From assembly GCA_964355975.1 (NCBI GenBank), contig CAYHFW010000003.1, positions 62,001 through 126,000 on the forward strand: a stretch of DNA of 64,000 nucleotides, in the 5' to 3' direction. Position numbers and translations under genes: made by a program. The notes under the pieces are model-generated. The model was not told the DNA's origin. It worked only from the letters and a program-made list of their open reading frames with translations, and searched no databases. Position 1 is the first letter of the stretch, and each line of letters begins with the position of its first letter. Shown piece by piece: positions 51,639 to 60,685 of the stretch. The DNA comes from F1-60-MAGs104 sp964355975 (lineage in GTDB: Bacteria > Planctomycetota > Phycisphaerae > Phycisphaerales > SM1A02).

Positions 51639-52652
51639 TCACAAGATCAGCGTGTGCGCGGCGGCAGCAACTTCGACGATGCGCTTGCCTGCGGGATCGA
51701 TCAGCCAGAGCCAATCGTCGAAGAGAAACTCGATTCGTGCCGCGAGCAGTGCAACGCGACCCATCACCGTGAAGCCGAACGCCGCGCCGAATGTGATCAT
51801 CAGGTACATCACTCCGGTGCGGGCGGCGCGACCGACGACTCCCTTGTGCTCGACCGAGAAGAAGAAGTAGGTCAGGCAGCAGAGCACGCCCACGACGAGC
51901 AAGATGTTTGCGAGGCTTCCCCAAATCGAAGCCATCACATCAACGGCGCCTGCTGGGTCACTCTTGAGATTCACCAGTGGCTTGAACGTTGCGACGGTTT
52001 GCGCAACGAGGTCGCCTTCGATGTGGCTGACGATCTTGAGTCCTGCGGTGACTCCGATGATGAACGCCATTGGCCAGAGGCTGATCCACGCGCCTGCTGG
52101 TGCGAGACGCATGAGCAACATCGCGCCAAGAACAACCGCGAATGCCATCGCAATAACGGTCGTCGTCGATGGGTCAGTGAGGCTCGGGATGAAATTTGTT
52201 TGCACGAACGTCGGCGTGAGCGCGCCGAAGAGTTTTGGAACGAGCGTGTCCCAGAATCCGATCACTCCCCAGTACGCGGCAGAGACACCAATGATGACCG
52301 CTTCGGCGAGTCGATAGCCGGCATTGTCGCGGTAGAGAAACGAGAAGACCGCGAGCGTGAAGAATGCGCCGATCCAGAGCCCGATCGTGTCAGACCAACT
52401 GAATGCGACTTGTGTTTGCTTGGCGTCGGCGAGTTGCGCGGCTTCGTAGATCTTGGGCTGCACGACGTGCCACTCGGTCCATGTCACCGTTGTCGCGGCG
52501 GTGCCAGTCTTCTCGTTCGCTGGCACTTCGACGCGCTGATCGAGTCGCTGCGAATAGACGCGGCCCATCCCCTGCCCGATCGACATGCGAATGCCGACGA
52601 GCGCGATGATGACGGCGATGATGATCGCCCATGTTCGTGTTGGACCGCTCAT
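51639..52652 (-). CDS. Polytopic membrane protein of the DUF6754-type cluster
   Basis: Not recognised. 337 residues with about seven hydrophobic helices (TWAIIIAVIIALVGIRM; IGLWIGAFFTLAVFSFLY; LAEAVIIGVSAAYWGVIGF; VIAMAFAVVLGAMLLM; WPMAFIIGVTAGLKI; IWGSLANILLVVGVLCCLTYFFF; MYLMITFGAAFGFTVMG) and a soluble stretch between the first two helices. A C-terminal acidic/aromatic part (EFLFDDWLWLIDPAGK) follows. The ATG overlaps the stop of the previous membrane gene (ATGA), so it is part of a four-gene membrane block; zwf follows. Confidence 0.85.
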   Translation of the reverse strand: MSGPTRTWAIIIAVIIALVGIRMSIGQGMGRVYSQRLDQRVEVPANEKTGTAATTVTWTEWHVVQPKIYEAAQLADAKQTQVAFSWSDTIGLWIGAFFTLAVFSFLYRDNAGYRLAEAVIIGVSAAYWGVIGFWDTLVPKLFGALTPTFVQTNFIPSLTDPSTTTVIAMAFAVVLGAMLLMRLAPAGAWISLWPMAFIIGVTAGLKIVSHIEGDLVAQTVATFKPLVNLKSDPAGAVDVMASIWGSLANILLVVGVLCCLTYFFFSVEHKGVVGRAARTGVMYLMITFGAAFGFTVMGRVALLAARIEFLFDDWLWLIDPAGKRIVEVAAAAHTLIL

Positions 52653-53554
52653 GTGGTCACTCTCGAGTTCGCCTTGCGCGATGCGAAGTATGCGATGTTG
52701 CCCAAGATGATGAGCGCCACCATGAGCAAGTGCGCGCCCAGCTGCGGACCCATGCGCCGCTGCGCTTCAAGGTATTTCGCTGCGGGTGGGGCGGCGGCGG
52801 CGTCTTTGGGAGCGAGGCTCTCGTTCACAAGCGCTTCATATTCGGCAGCACCCTTGATGGCGCCGAGCATTCCACTCAATTGCGTTGGGTAATACGGAAA
52901 GAGCTGCGGAGTCTGCACGCCTGTGCATCCTGTGACCATCTTGATCTTGCCGCCACTCGAAGAGACGACGTATTGAATCCACTCTTTCGCGCCGGGGTAT
53001 CCAGCGCTGATGGTGATGAGCAGCGGAAAGTCGCTGACGCGTTCGATGCCCTTCATCGCCGCAACGTCGCGCACTGAAGTGCCAGACTTGGTGATGGGAA
53101 AGGCTTTGCGAAAGTCTGTAAGAATGACTTTCATCACAGACTCGTTGCCTGATTGGAAGCCGAGGTTGACGTAGTCGACACCTTCTTTGAGATGCGGGTA
53201 ATCGGCTTGGATCACGCGCTTGATCGTCTGGTCGATGAGCGTTGGCCCAAGCGGCCAGAGCGCGATGAAGATCATGCGGTGGCCGCGCGCGGCGCATTGA
53301 TGAATCAGGCTCGTCGCCATCGGTAGCAATTCGCCCGCACTGCCCGGATCGAAGTCGAACGAGATGAGCACGGGGCTGCCTGGTGGAAGCGCATCGATCG
53401 CGCTGTACACCGCGCGCGCGGCGGGTGTTGGAACCTCGGGCAATGTGCGGCCAGTGATGCCGATGATGAGGATCGGCCCTGCAACTGAAATCGCCATCGC
53501 GAGGAAGATCCAGCGGCGATCAAGTTTCTCGAGGATTGCGACGAGTGCTTTCAT
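52649..53554 (-). CDS. Bitopic membrane protein with an extracytoplasmic alpha/beta domain
   Basis: Not recognised. 301 residues: a membrane helix near residues 14-34 and another near 272-290 flank a soluble domain of about 230 residues with alternating strands and helices (VLISFDFDPGSAGELLPMA, RMIFIALWPLGPTLIDQTI, KEGVDYVNLGFQSGNESVM, FPLLITISAGYPGAKEWIQ). The order strand-helix-strand is like a Rossmann or vWA-like fold, but no metal or nucleotide motif is clear. Starts 3 bp after the previous membrane gene and overlaps the next by ATGA. Confidence 0.85.
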   Translation of the reverse strand: MKALVAILEKLDRRWIFLAMAISVAGPILIIGITGRTLPEVPTPAARAVYSAIDALPPGSPVLISFDFDPGSAGELLPMATSLIHQCAARGHRMIFIALWPLGPTLIDQTIKRVIQADYPHLKEGVDYVNLGFQSGNESVMKVILTDFRKAFPITKSGTSVRDVAAMKGIERVSDFPLLITISAGYPGAKEWIQYVVSSSGGKIKMVTGCTGVQTPQLFPYYPTQLSGMLGAIKGAAEYEALVNESLAPKDAAAAPPAAKYLEAQRRMGPQLGAHLLMVALIILGNIAYFASRKANSRVTT

Positions 53555-53557
53555 TGG

Positions 53558-54253
53558 TTAGTCGCCCGATCCCATCCATGAGCGGTCGATGCCGAGCAAG
53601 ATGCGCATGCTTGTCGCAGAGACTCCAAGCGCGATGCCGATGATGATCGCGCGATTGCCTGCGGTGTTGAAGACCTGCATGATGTAGACCGAGAGGTTTT
53701 CGAGGCGCAGTCCGCTCGCCCAGTCGGGCAGCCATCCTGTGAGTACGACGCCTGCAAATGTGCGGCCCAGCAGAATGATGAATGCGGTCGAGAGCAGCAG
53801 GATCGCCTCAATATTCTTCGCGCGAAATGCACGAAACGCAGCGCTTGCAACGTAGAAGGCGAGCAACGCGAACATCGTTGCCGTGATTGGCACAAGCGCG
53901 TAGGCGTAGATCCATGCGAATGCGCCGCCTTCTGCTTCTTTCTCGCCCGACCACGGCAGCGCGGCGAACTGTGCATTCGGTGGCACGCCGATCTTGCCGA
54001 GTCCGACAACGAGTGTGATCGCGAAACAGACCAGCGTGACGACTGCGAAGCCCCATCCTGGATCGCGCCGCGAGACTTTCGCGAGATTCACCTTTGCGAG
54101 ACTGCCTGCGCCGAGAATGAACGCGATCGCGGCGACGACATTGAAGACGTCGCCGAAAGTTTCGCCCAGCGATTCGGTGAACGGAAAGAATGCAGAGAGC
54201 AGCATCGCGAAGCCCGCGATGATTGCGATCCACATTGGAATCATGCGCTTCAT
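53558..54253 (-). CDS. Polytopic membrane protein (six helices) of the DUF6754-type cluster
   Basis: Not recognised. I place the start at the ATG at 54253, which overlaps the DUF6754-type gene stop in ATGA form (231 residues); an in-frame start at 54277 would overlap 28 bp. About six transmembrane helices (WIAIIAGFAMLLSAFFPF; FNVVAAIAFILGAGSL; FAVVTLVCFAITLVVGLG; WIYAYALVPITATMFALLAF; AILLLSTAFIILLGRTFAGV; NRAIIIGIALGVSATSMRI) and a short loop FPFTESLGETFGDV. Its tight coupling to its neighbours suggests it is a subunit of the same complex. Confidence 0.85.
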   Translation of the reverse strand: MKRMIPMWIAIIAGFAMLLSAFFPFTESLGETFGDVFNVVAAIAFILGAGSLAKVNLAKVSRRDPGWGFAVVTLVCFAITLVVGLGKIGVPPNAQFAALPWSGEKEAEGGAFAWIYAYALVPITATMFALLAFYVASAAFRAFRAKNIEAILLLSTAFIILLGRTFAGVVLTGWLPDWASGLRLENLSVYIMQVFNTAGNRAIIIGIALGVSATSMRILLGIDRSWMGSGD

Positions 54254-55500
54254 GAGCCGAGTACTCCACGCAGCCAACCGAGTGCGGTTGTTGCGAAACT
54301 CGCCGGTGCGATTGAGGCGACGGTTGCCAAGAGCACGCCAGCAATGATGAGCACTGCTGCGATCGCCTTGCCTGCGTCTTGGCCCTTGAGCGATCCCATT
54401 TGGTCTGGTTCTCCCGAGAGATATGCGCTTGCGGCCATGAACTCTTCGCCGATCAGCGTGTAGTCACAGGCCGCGACGAAGAATGGCAACTGCGAACTCT
54501 CGGCGGTGCCGGCGATTTGAATCGCGCCAATCGCGTTGCCTGTTTCGGCGAGGATGAGACTCTCTGCGAAGAAGCATCCCATATAGAAACATGTTGCTGG
54601 CTTTTCGCGCACCATGCGTCCAGAGACATATGCGACGAAACCGAATTGTTCGTCGGTGATGTAACGAATGAGGTCTGCGTTGTACGCATCGGGGCGACCC
54701 GCCGCGAGGTACGAGGCTTGCACCGTTTCGCGCGCGGCTTCCATGACGAGCGAGCGACTTGTTGGCACTTCGATCGTCGCGTCATATTCGGCGGCGGTTT
54801 TTGAGACGTGACCGAGCACGGTGATTCCGGCGACGGTCTGAATGTTGTCCATGTCTTGGATGCCTGCAACGAAGAGAATCGGGCGTCCCATTTCTGTCGC
54901 GCGGCCGACCGCGTTGTCGATCGCCTCGAGTGCTGCGATGCGCCGCACCTTCATCGGACGACCCCGACGCGCGGCGAGGATGTAATAGATCACGCATCCG
55001 CAAACTGTCAGAATCGCGCCAAAAAGAGGCAGTTTTGCGCCGATGAAGAAGTTGCGGTGGGCGGTTGTGTGTGCGGTCGTGGTGGTTGGCGAACTCGAGC
55101 CATCTGGCGAGACGGCGGTCACGCGAAAGTGATGCGCAGCTGAGTCGGAGAGTTTCGCGGCGACAACGCTGCGGTCTTTGACAGCGACTTCGGCGACGGT
55201 GATCCACGCGGACTGTTTGCCATCGGCGGCGAGCTCGCTTCGCTCAACGATCCACTTTGTTGTTGTTGCGGTGTCTGCGGGCGGGACCCACGTGACCAAG
55301 ATCGATCCACCGGCGTCCCACGAGACATCGGCGGCCGAGACTGATACGGGTGCTGGTGGTGGTGAGGCCGGTGGTGGAGGAGGCGGCGGTGGCGAGGGCG
55401 GCGGCGAGGAATCAGCCGCAGCGGCGAGTGCTGTCGCGCCAAGCGTGATCGCCGCGGCACACAACGAGAGTCTGCAATGACGAAGCGCGATCTGCACCAC
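54250..55500 (-). CDS. Secreted/membrane protein with Fn3-like domain and DUF6754-like domain
   Basis: I read this as a DUF6754-family membrane protein; its function is not known. The frame is open to 55737 but the GTG pair at 55500/55497 starts a signal-like segment (LSLCAAAITLGATALAAA), so I use 55500; ribosome site unclear. Order in the 416 residues: signal, Pro/Ser-rich linker, fibronectin-III-like domain (about 50-145, ILVTWVPPAD... HHFRVTAVSPDGS), a membrane helix (LPLFGAILTVCGCVIYYIL), a soluble DUF6754-like domain (ILFVAGIQDMDNIQTVAGI, YDATIEVPTSRSLVMEAARE, GFVAYVSGRMVREKPATCFYMG, DYTLIGEEFMAASAYL) and a final membrane helix (VLIIAGVLLATVASIAP). Its stop overlaps the next membrane gene (ATGA). 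Confidence 0.85.
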   Translation of the reverse strand: MVQIALRHCRLSLCAAAITLGATALAAAADSSPPPSPPPPPPPPASPPPAPVSVSAADVSWDAGGSILVTWVPPADTATTTKWIVERSELAADGKQSAWITVAEVAVKDRSVVAAKLSDSAAHHFRVTAVSPDGSSSPTTTTAHTTAHRNFFIGAKLPLFGAILTVCGCVIYYILAARRGRPMKVRRIAALEAIDNAVGRATEMGRPILFVAGIQDMDNIQTVAGITVLGHVSKTAAEYDATIEVPTSRSLVMEAARETVQASYLAAGRPDAYNADLIRYITDEQFGFVAYVSGRMVREKPATCFYMGCFFAESLILAETGNAIGAIQIAGTAESSQLPFFVAACDYTLIGEEFMAASAYLSGEPDQMGSLKGQDAGKAIAAVLIIAGVLLATVASIAPASFATTALGWLRGVLGS

Positions 55501-55543
55501 AGGCGAAAGGTAACGGTTTCTGTTGAAGTGTGTGGGGGTGAGG

Positions 55544-57694
55544 TCAAGGATGCGCAAGCGCAGACTCCATGTGAGCGCGGGTTTCTTCGTCCTCGAACCA
55601 AACGTAGGTGCCTCGCATGGCCCGACTGAGAAGGATGCGATAGCCGCGCTGCAACCGCCGGATGACCTCGGCCTCGCCGCCCGCACGACCGGTGCGCGCG
55701 GATGCTTTCGCCAGCCGCCATGCCGATTCGTGTACATGCTCGAGGTTCACCGCCCAGCGGTTGCCGCGCCAGACAAGGTCGCTCATCCAGAGCAGACCGA
55801 CATAGTCAAAGTCGAATCCGCGCAATACGTACGGGCATCCGACCTCGCAGAGCTGGTCGCGGGCGATGGCGCTGCCCTCTGGTGCTTGAATGAAGATCGA
55901 GTAGTTCTCTTCTGGGGTGTAGTTCCATACGCGCGACCAGGTCCTAACGCCACCTTTGCCATCCACTGGGATGCAGAAGTCTTGGTTGGCGGGTGCAAGT
56001 GCATGGGGGCGTGCCTTTCCTTTCGTGACCCACTTTCGTGAGTACGACGCGACAAGGCGAGCCGACCTTCCGTCGCACACTTTTGGACGAAGCGCCGACT
56101 CCAGTTCAAACGGCGTGTTGAAAATCTGAAACTCGTAGGGGCCACCCTGCCCTTTCCGCCAAGGGGCCACACGCGGCGAAGCCGACCCCGGTTGCCGAGC
56201 GACTGAGACGGACAACAGTCGATCGATCCACTCGACGTATTCGGTGGACCCGCTGCAACGGAACTGTGATCCTGCAAGGCTGATGCGCGTGAAGTCTGCT
56301 CCGTAGTCCGCGGCAAACTCTTGCAGTTGGTCGATCGATGTCGTCTCATTATCGCGGTAACTCTGCTCGGGATCCATAAGGAAGACTGACACCCGCGAGG
56401 CGCGAATGACATGCCACGCCTGAGGTCCCGCGTGGAGGAGCCAGCCCGATGCCGACATCCCCTTGCGATCCTTGGCGGTCGGATCGATGAGCGCATGCGC
56501 TTCGTCGACGATCGATACTGCGAAGCAATCATCTTCGCACCTCAACTCTGGATGTTCTGCTCGGTATCGCTTTACATTCTTTCGCCACGTTTCGATTGTC
56601 GTGGGATGCCCTGCGTTACGCTCACTCTTCAGCCACGCTTGGTTGAGTCCGGGGTTGTATCGATTCGAGCCCATCACAACGCCCGCAGCGGCGTCGTCGC
56701 GCACCGCGCGATGAAAGAGTTCTTCCCAGTTCCTGCGCTGAGACATCGACGTTGTGGTGAGCACGACACTTCCGTCGATGAACTCATTGCCCGCCACCGT
56801 CGCCCACAACTGCGCAGCGATCACCGATTTTCCCGACCCCGGAGGACCTTCGATCACCACCACGCTTTTTCCAGCGCTAGCCCTCCGTGAGGACCTGGCG
56901 GAGACTTTCGCTGGTTTGAGGCGACGCTGAATGCATGCCATGCAGAGTTCGAAGCCTCGTCGTTGTTCATCAAGCAGGACAAATGGTGTCTCGGCGGATC
57001 GCTGAATCGCCTTGGAAATCTGCACCACGAATCCACGATCCTGTTTGTAAGTTCCCGATTCAAACGCCGTTGCGAATTCTGGATCTGGCGCACGAAGGCG
57101 CTCAGATAGATAACGCGGGAAGCGCTCCTCGACATCCGCTGCATTTCGTGCGAACACGGGGAATGCATCAGCGAGAGCTCGGTGCGGCTCGCCCGTATAG
57201 ACGTGGGCCGATGAAGCGAAGGTGAAGTACACGCAACCCTCGACTAGGGCGTTTCGCTCCTGAACGGCACTGTGAAACCGTCGGCAGTATTCGACATAGC
57301 CCTTGACCTGATCGGAAGGGTGCAGCGCTTCTCCGTGCAAGCGCTGCACAAGAGTTGGTCGGTCGCCTGGTTTATCGCGACTCACATTCCAGTCCTTGAG
57401 CTCTACGACGATTGCAGTCGGACCACCAGGCCCGCGCCCTAGGAGCACCAGGTCTGCCCAAGACGGAGATGCTGGCAACCGGTACTCCACCGCGAGTCCG
57501 CCCCGCTGTCCGATGTGCACATGAAAGTCGGCCAGAGATGGATGACCTATGACCTCGGCGAACGCTGGCAGCGACGCGCGCCACGCCGTGCGCTCGGACG
57601 GAGTCGACCGGTGCGTTTCAAGCGCTAAGTCGTCTACAAACCTATCGAGTTCGTAACTCGTCTTCTTGCGGAATGTCGCGACGTCTAGCAGCAT
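55544..57694 (-). CDS. DUF2075-type P-loop ATPase/helicase with N-terminal nuclease-like domain
   Basis: 716 residues. N-terminal region (about 50-120) contains E70, D81 and E98-L-K100 in the PD-(D/E)xK-like pattern VEYRLP..WADLVLLG..AIVVELK. Walker A GPPGSGKS (283-290) and Walker B SIVDEAHALID (D397-E-A-H400) plus an SRAMRGTYVWFED end match the DUF2075/Schlafen-group helicase family. The domain set, and the isolated place inside an unrelated cluster, suggest a mobile or defence-type enzyme acting on nucleic acid; no defence partner gene is adjacent. ATG at 57694. A dyad GTGCCGATGGCAC and a TATAGT just upstream may carry its own promoter. Neighbouring genes are not obviously functionally related. 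Confidence 0.85.
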   Translation of the reverse strand: MLLDVATFRKKTSYELDRFVDDLALETHRSTPSERTAWRASLPAFAEVIGHPSLADFHVHIGQRGGLAVEYRLPASPSWADLVLLGRGPGGPTAIVVELKDWNVSRDKPGDRPTLVQRLHGEALHPSDQVKGYVEYCRRFHSAVQERNALVEGCVYFTFASSAHVYTGEPHRALADAFPVFARNAADVEERFPRYLSERLRAPDPEFATAFESGTYKQDRGFVVQISKAIQRSAETPFVLLDEQRRGFELCMACIQRRLKPAKVSARSSRRASAGKSVVVIEGPPGSGKSVIAAQLWATVAGNEFIDGSVVLTTTSMSQRRNWEELFHRAVRDDAAAGVVMGSNRYNPGLNQAWLKSERNAGHPTTIETWRKNVKRYRAEHPELRCEDDCFAVSIVDEAHALIDPTAKDRKGMSASGWLLHAGPQAWHVIRASRVSVFLMDPEQSYRDNETTSIDQLQEFAADYGADFTRISLAGSQFRCSGSTEYVEWIDRLLSVSVARQPGSASPRVAPWRKGQGGPYEFQIFNTPFELESALRPKVCDGRSARLVASYSRKWVTKGKARPHALAPANQDFCIPVDGKGGVRTWSRVWNYTPEENYSIFIQAPEGSAIARDQLCEVGCPYVLRGFDFDYVGLLWMSDLVWRGNRWAVNLEHVHESAWRLAKASARTGRAGGEAEVIRRLQRGYRILLSRAMRGTYVWFEDEETRAHMESALAHP

Positions 57695-57724
57695 GCGTAT
57701 GTGCCGATGGCACTATAGCCCCCC

Positions 57725-58873
57725 CTACTCCCCCACAAGCTCAACGTTTGCTCTGGGCACGATCACGCGCTGGCCGCTCTCGAGAGCAACTTCGAGCACG
57801 CGCGCTTTCGAGCCTGATCCGAGCACAGCGGGTTGTTCGGGCAACGCACTCACGGTGCCGAGAAGTCCGAAGTGTGGATCGCGAATGATGCGCACTGGGG
57901 TGCCGATGTCGAGCACGCCGGCAGTCGCTCCGCCGGTGAAGACTTCGGCGCTTGATCCAGCACCGCCCATCGCATTGGCGGCTTCGAGCGGCACTGCAAT
58001 CTCTGGGCGCATCACACCCGCGCGAATCTGCGTCGCGCCATTTGCGCTTGCCATCTTGCCTGCGTGCGCGAGCAACAACTGAAATGTGCGCGTTGCCATC
58101 GCGATGTCGCCGAAGCCCTCGGTCACAAGCAGCGTGATGCCGATCTTTTCGCTTCCGGTGACTGCGACACCGAGGTCGTAGCCGAGCACATCGCGCAAGT
58201 CGGCGTCGTCGATCCCGCCGCAAATGAGCGCGGCGACTCCGACTTCGCGTGCGCGGCGGATCGCACCCGCAGTCATCCGCGCGCCACCCACGACGACTGC
58301 GCCTTTCATCGCCGGCTCGATGTGCTCTTGACTCAAGTCTTCTGCGTGCGATTTCACTGCGATCACCAGCGGACCCCACGTCTCGCCGCCCACGCCGAAA
58401 ATGCCCTGCACGAAGAGCGCATCGGTCTCGATGATGACGCCTTCGCCTGCGATCACTTCGACAACTTTTCCAGCGACGTACGCGCGCACTTGCACTGGAG
58501 TCTTCGCGCCGCGCACGATCACCATTCCAGTTGAATCAGAAACACTCTCGAGCGTGCCAGCGGCGGTCGACTTTGCTTCGGTCTTGCCGAGCCCAAAAAT
58601 GCCCTTGCTGCGCGCGAGTGCATCGCCCACTTGCACTGTGTCTCCGACGCGCTTGAGCATCAGCGATGCGAGTTCGCTCGGATTCGCTCCGAGCATTCCA
58701 GCAACCTTGATCGGAAAGACATCGCCTTCGAGAAATGTCTCTGCGACCACACTGTCGGCCGTGACGCGCTCGCCGAGTTGCACGCGCACATCACCCGCAA
58801 CGGGCAATGTTCGTCGCACGCGATAGGTCGTGCGCGCAGTCACTTTCAATCCTGGTGTGTATGCCTTTGCCAT
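57725..58873 (-). CDS. Protein with lipoyl/sandwich-hybrid-like N-terminal and KOW-like C-terminal parts
   Basis: Not assignable to a family. 382 residues, soluble. Two successive beta-rich segments resemble lipoyl/hybrid-motif barrels (VAGDVRVQLGERVTAD, KRVGDTVQVGDALARSKG; then TAAGTLESVSDSTGMVIV), without a lipoyl lysine. A middle alpha/beta region (AALICGGIDDADLRDVLGYD, GITLLVTEGFGDIAM) follows, and the end has a KOW-like turn (GTPVRIIRDPHFGLLGTVSALP) with a beta-rich tail. ATG at 58873, 12 bp after the MutL-like gene, so the two are co-transcribed. Probably an assembly or scaffold protein of the cluster; inference. Confidence 0.8.
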   Translation of the reverse strand: MAKAYTPGLKVTARTTYRVRRTLPVAGDVRVQLGERVTADSVVAETFLEGDVFPIKVAGMLGANPSELASLMLKRVGDTVQVGDALARSKGIFGLGKTEAKSTAAGTLESVSDSTGMVIVRGAKTPVQVRAYVAGKVVEVIAGEGVIIETDALFVQGIFGVGGETWGPLVIAVKSHAEDLSQEHIEPAMKGAVVVGGARMTAGAIRRAREVGVAALICGGIDDADLRDVLGYDLGVAVTGSEKIGITLLVTEGFGDIAMATRTFQLLLAHAGKMASANGATQIRAGVMRPEIAVPLEAANAMGGAGSSAEVFTGGATAGVLDIGTPVRIIRDPHFGLLGTVSALPEQPAVLGSGSKARVLEVALESGQRVIVPRANVELVGE

Positions 58874-58885
58874 GGTGTTGCTCGA

Positions 58886-60673
58886 TTACGCGTAAACCTC
58901 GAGTGCTTTGAGCCACCTCTCGACGGCCGCGCGACGCTCGGCTTGCGTACTTGGCAACTTGAGTGGACGCCCTCTGCCATCGAAGATGATCCCGACTGTT
59001 CCGCCGCGCACTTCGCGTGTGATGGGTTTGCCGGGTCCTGCACCCATGTCGAGTGGTTTCTCTGGCCGCACTTCGAGCGTGCCCGTTTCGCCTGGCGCAA
59101 AGCGCACGAGTCGCATCTCGCCGCCGACGAGTTGACCCTGCGTGACGACGGTCGATCCGCGGCGCAGCGTGTAATCAAAGACAGGCTTTCCTGCGCGCAC
59201 TTCGCCGCGCGGAGCAACGCACCATCCAAGAATCACGAGACAGTCTTTCTCGAAAACTTCCATCGCGGCGCGCGCGTTCACCGATGCGAGCACGCCGAGG
59301 TGTGGCATCATGAAGATCGAGTCCTTGGCAATCTCGGTGAATCCCTCGGGCTCGAATGCGTCGATCATCATGAGCGCAGTCTGCTCCATGCGCGGAGCGT
59401 GACTCAACACGCCACCTGACGCGACCATCAAGTCGAGCGCCATGTTGTCGACGAGTGACTTTCCCGCTTCTTCTTGTTTGAACGCATCGCCGACCGTGCG
59501 CTGTTGTTGCACACCCTTGAGCGTCGTCGCGAATGCCTTGTGCTGCACATACGCCAATCGCAGCGCCTCGCGCGAGACAGCCTGTTCGAAAACGAGCGCT
59601 TCGAGTGTTTGTGGAATCGTCGTCGGGCGAATCATCTTGTTCTTCACACGATTGCGAAGTTCGCGTTCGTCCATGTCGAGATGCACCCAGCGCAGCACGC
59701 TGTCCATGCCTGCCTCGGCGCAGACATTCGAGATCGAATAGCTCATGCCGAGATTTGCACTGACAGTTCGATTGAACACTCCACCGAAGACGCTGAACAT
59801 GTCAGTCGTTGCGCCGCCGATATCAACGCCGACAACATTGATGCCGCGCCCCTTGGCAATCGTTTGCAGAATGTCACCGACCGCACCTGGCGTCGGCATG
59901 ATTGGCGCGTTCGCCCACACCATGAGCTTGTCGTAACCCGGCGCATGCGCCATCACATGTTCAAGAAAGACATCATGGATACGTTCGCGCGCTGGCCCGA
60001 GATTTTCTTGCTCAAGTGTTGGACGGAGGTTGTCAACGACCGAGAGGGCGAATCCATCGCCGCTGAAGATGCGCTCGATCGCAGGTCGCGCCTCTTTGTT
60101 GCCGGCGAAGATCATCGGCAGGCAGAACTCCGATCCAAATCGAGGACGGGGCCGCGCGGGAGCGATGAGCTCTGCGATCTCGATGACTTTCTTTGTGTCT
60201 CCGCCGTCGGTTCCGCCCGAGACGAGCACCATGTCAGGGCGCAATTCGCGAATGCGCTGAATCTGCTCGTGCGGCTTGCGTCGATCGTTGCTCGCGATGG
60301 TGTCCATCACGATTGCCCCTGCGCCGAGTGCTGCGCGCTTGGCGCTTTCTGCGGTCATTTCGCGCACAACACCGGCGACCATCATTTGCAATCCGCCGCC
60401 AGCGCTCGAGGTCGAGATGTAGAGATCGCATCCATCGGGATCGCTCGTTGAAGTGCGGCGAATGATCGTGCCATCGTCGGCGATGAGTTTGTAACCCGAG
60501 AGCTCTTGCAACTCGGTGACTGAGTTGGCGACTCCGAGCGTCACATCGGCGAACGGCTCTTCGACTGTCGTTGGCGCTTCACCGCGAAACGTTTGGCGAA
60601 AGACTCCGTCGCGCTCTTCGATCAAGATCGCTTTCGTGGTCGTGCTTCCGCAATCAGTGGCGACGATTCGCAT
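58886..60673 (-). CDS. Glutamate-mutase-L-like ASKHA ATPase
   Basis: 595 residues matching the MutL family of glutamate mutase operons (not the mismatch repair MutL). ASKHA actin-like ATPase motifs: PHOSPHATE-1 DCGSTTTK (7-14), and VGVDIGGATTDMFSVFGG (281-298). Other family-like pieces: ISTSSAGGGLQMMVAG, LVSGGTDGGDTKK, MVWANAPIMPTPGAVG. In Clostridium the family member lies between mutS and mutE of adenosylcobalamin-dependent glutamate mutase, but no mutE or mutS is in the window, so the cofactor link is doubtful here. It is the first gene of the minus-strand run; its ATG (60673) lies 12 bp from a large palindrome. Confidence 0.85.
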   Translation of the reverse strand: MRIVATDCGSTTTKAILIEERDGVFRQTFRGEAPTTVEEPFADVTLGVANSVTELQELSGYKLIADDGTIIRRTSTSDPDGCDLYISTSSAGGGLQMMVAGVVREMTAESAKRAALGAGAIVMDTIASNDRRKPHEQIQRIRELRPDMVLVSGGTDGGDTKKVIEIAELIAPARPRPRFGSEFCLPMIFAGNKEARPAIERIFSGDGFALSVVDNLRPTLEQENLGPARERIHDVFLEHVMAHAPGYDKLMVWANAPIMPTPGAVGDILQTIAKGRGINVVGVDIGGATTDMFSVFGGVFNRTVSANLGMSYSISNVCAEAGMDSVLRWVHLDMDERELRNRVKNKMIRPTTIPQTLEALVFEQAVSREALRLAYVQHKAFATTLKGVQQQRTVGDAFKQEEAGKSLVDNMALDLMVASGGVLSHAPRMEQTALMMIDAFEPEGFTEIAKDSIFMMPHLGVLASVNARAAMEVFEKDCLVILGWCVAPRGEVRAGKPVFDYTLRRGSTVVTQGQLVGGEMRLVRFAPGETGTLEVRPEKPLDMGAGPGKPITREVRGGTVGIIFDGRGRPLKLPSTQAERRAAVERWLKALEVYA

Positions 60674-60685
60674 GGGGAGCGAAGA

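Noticed and set aside
51654..52892. Acidic/Arg-rich plus-strand frame opposite the membrane gene.
   Set aside because: Complement of hydrophobic codons; composition is typical of shadow frames.
58886..60673. DNA mismatch repair MutL.
   Set aside because: The motifs are ASKHA ATPase type (DCGSTTTK, DIGGATTD), not GHKL; the name similarity is only to glutamate mutase L.
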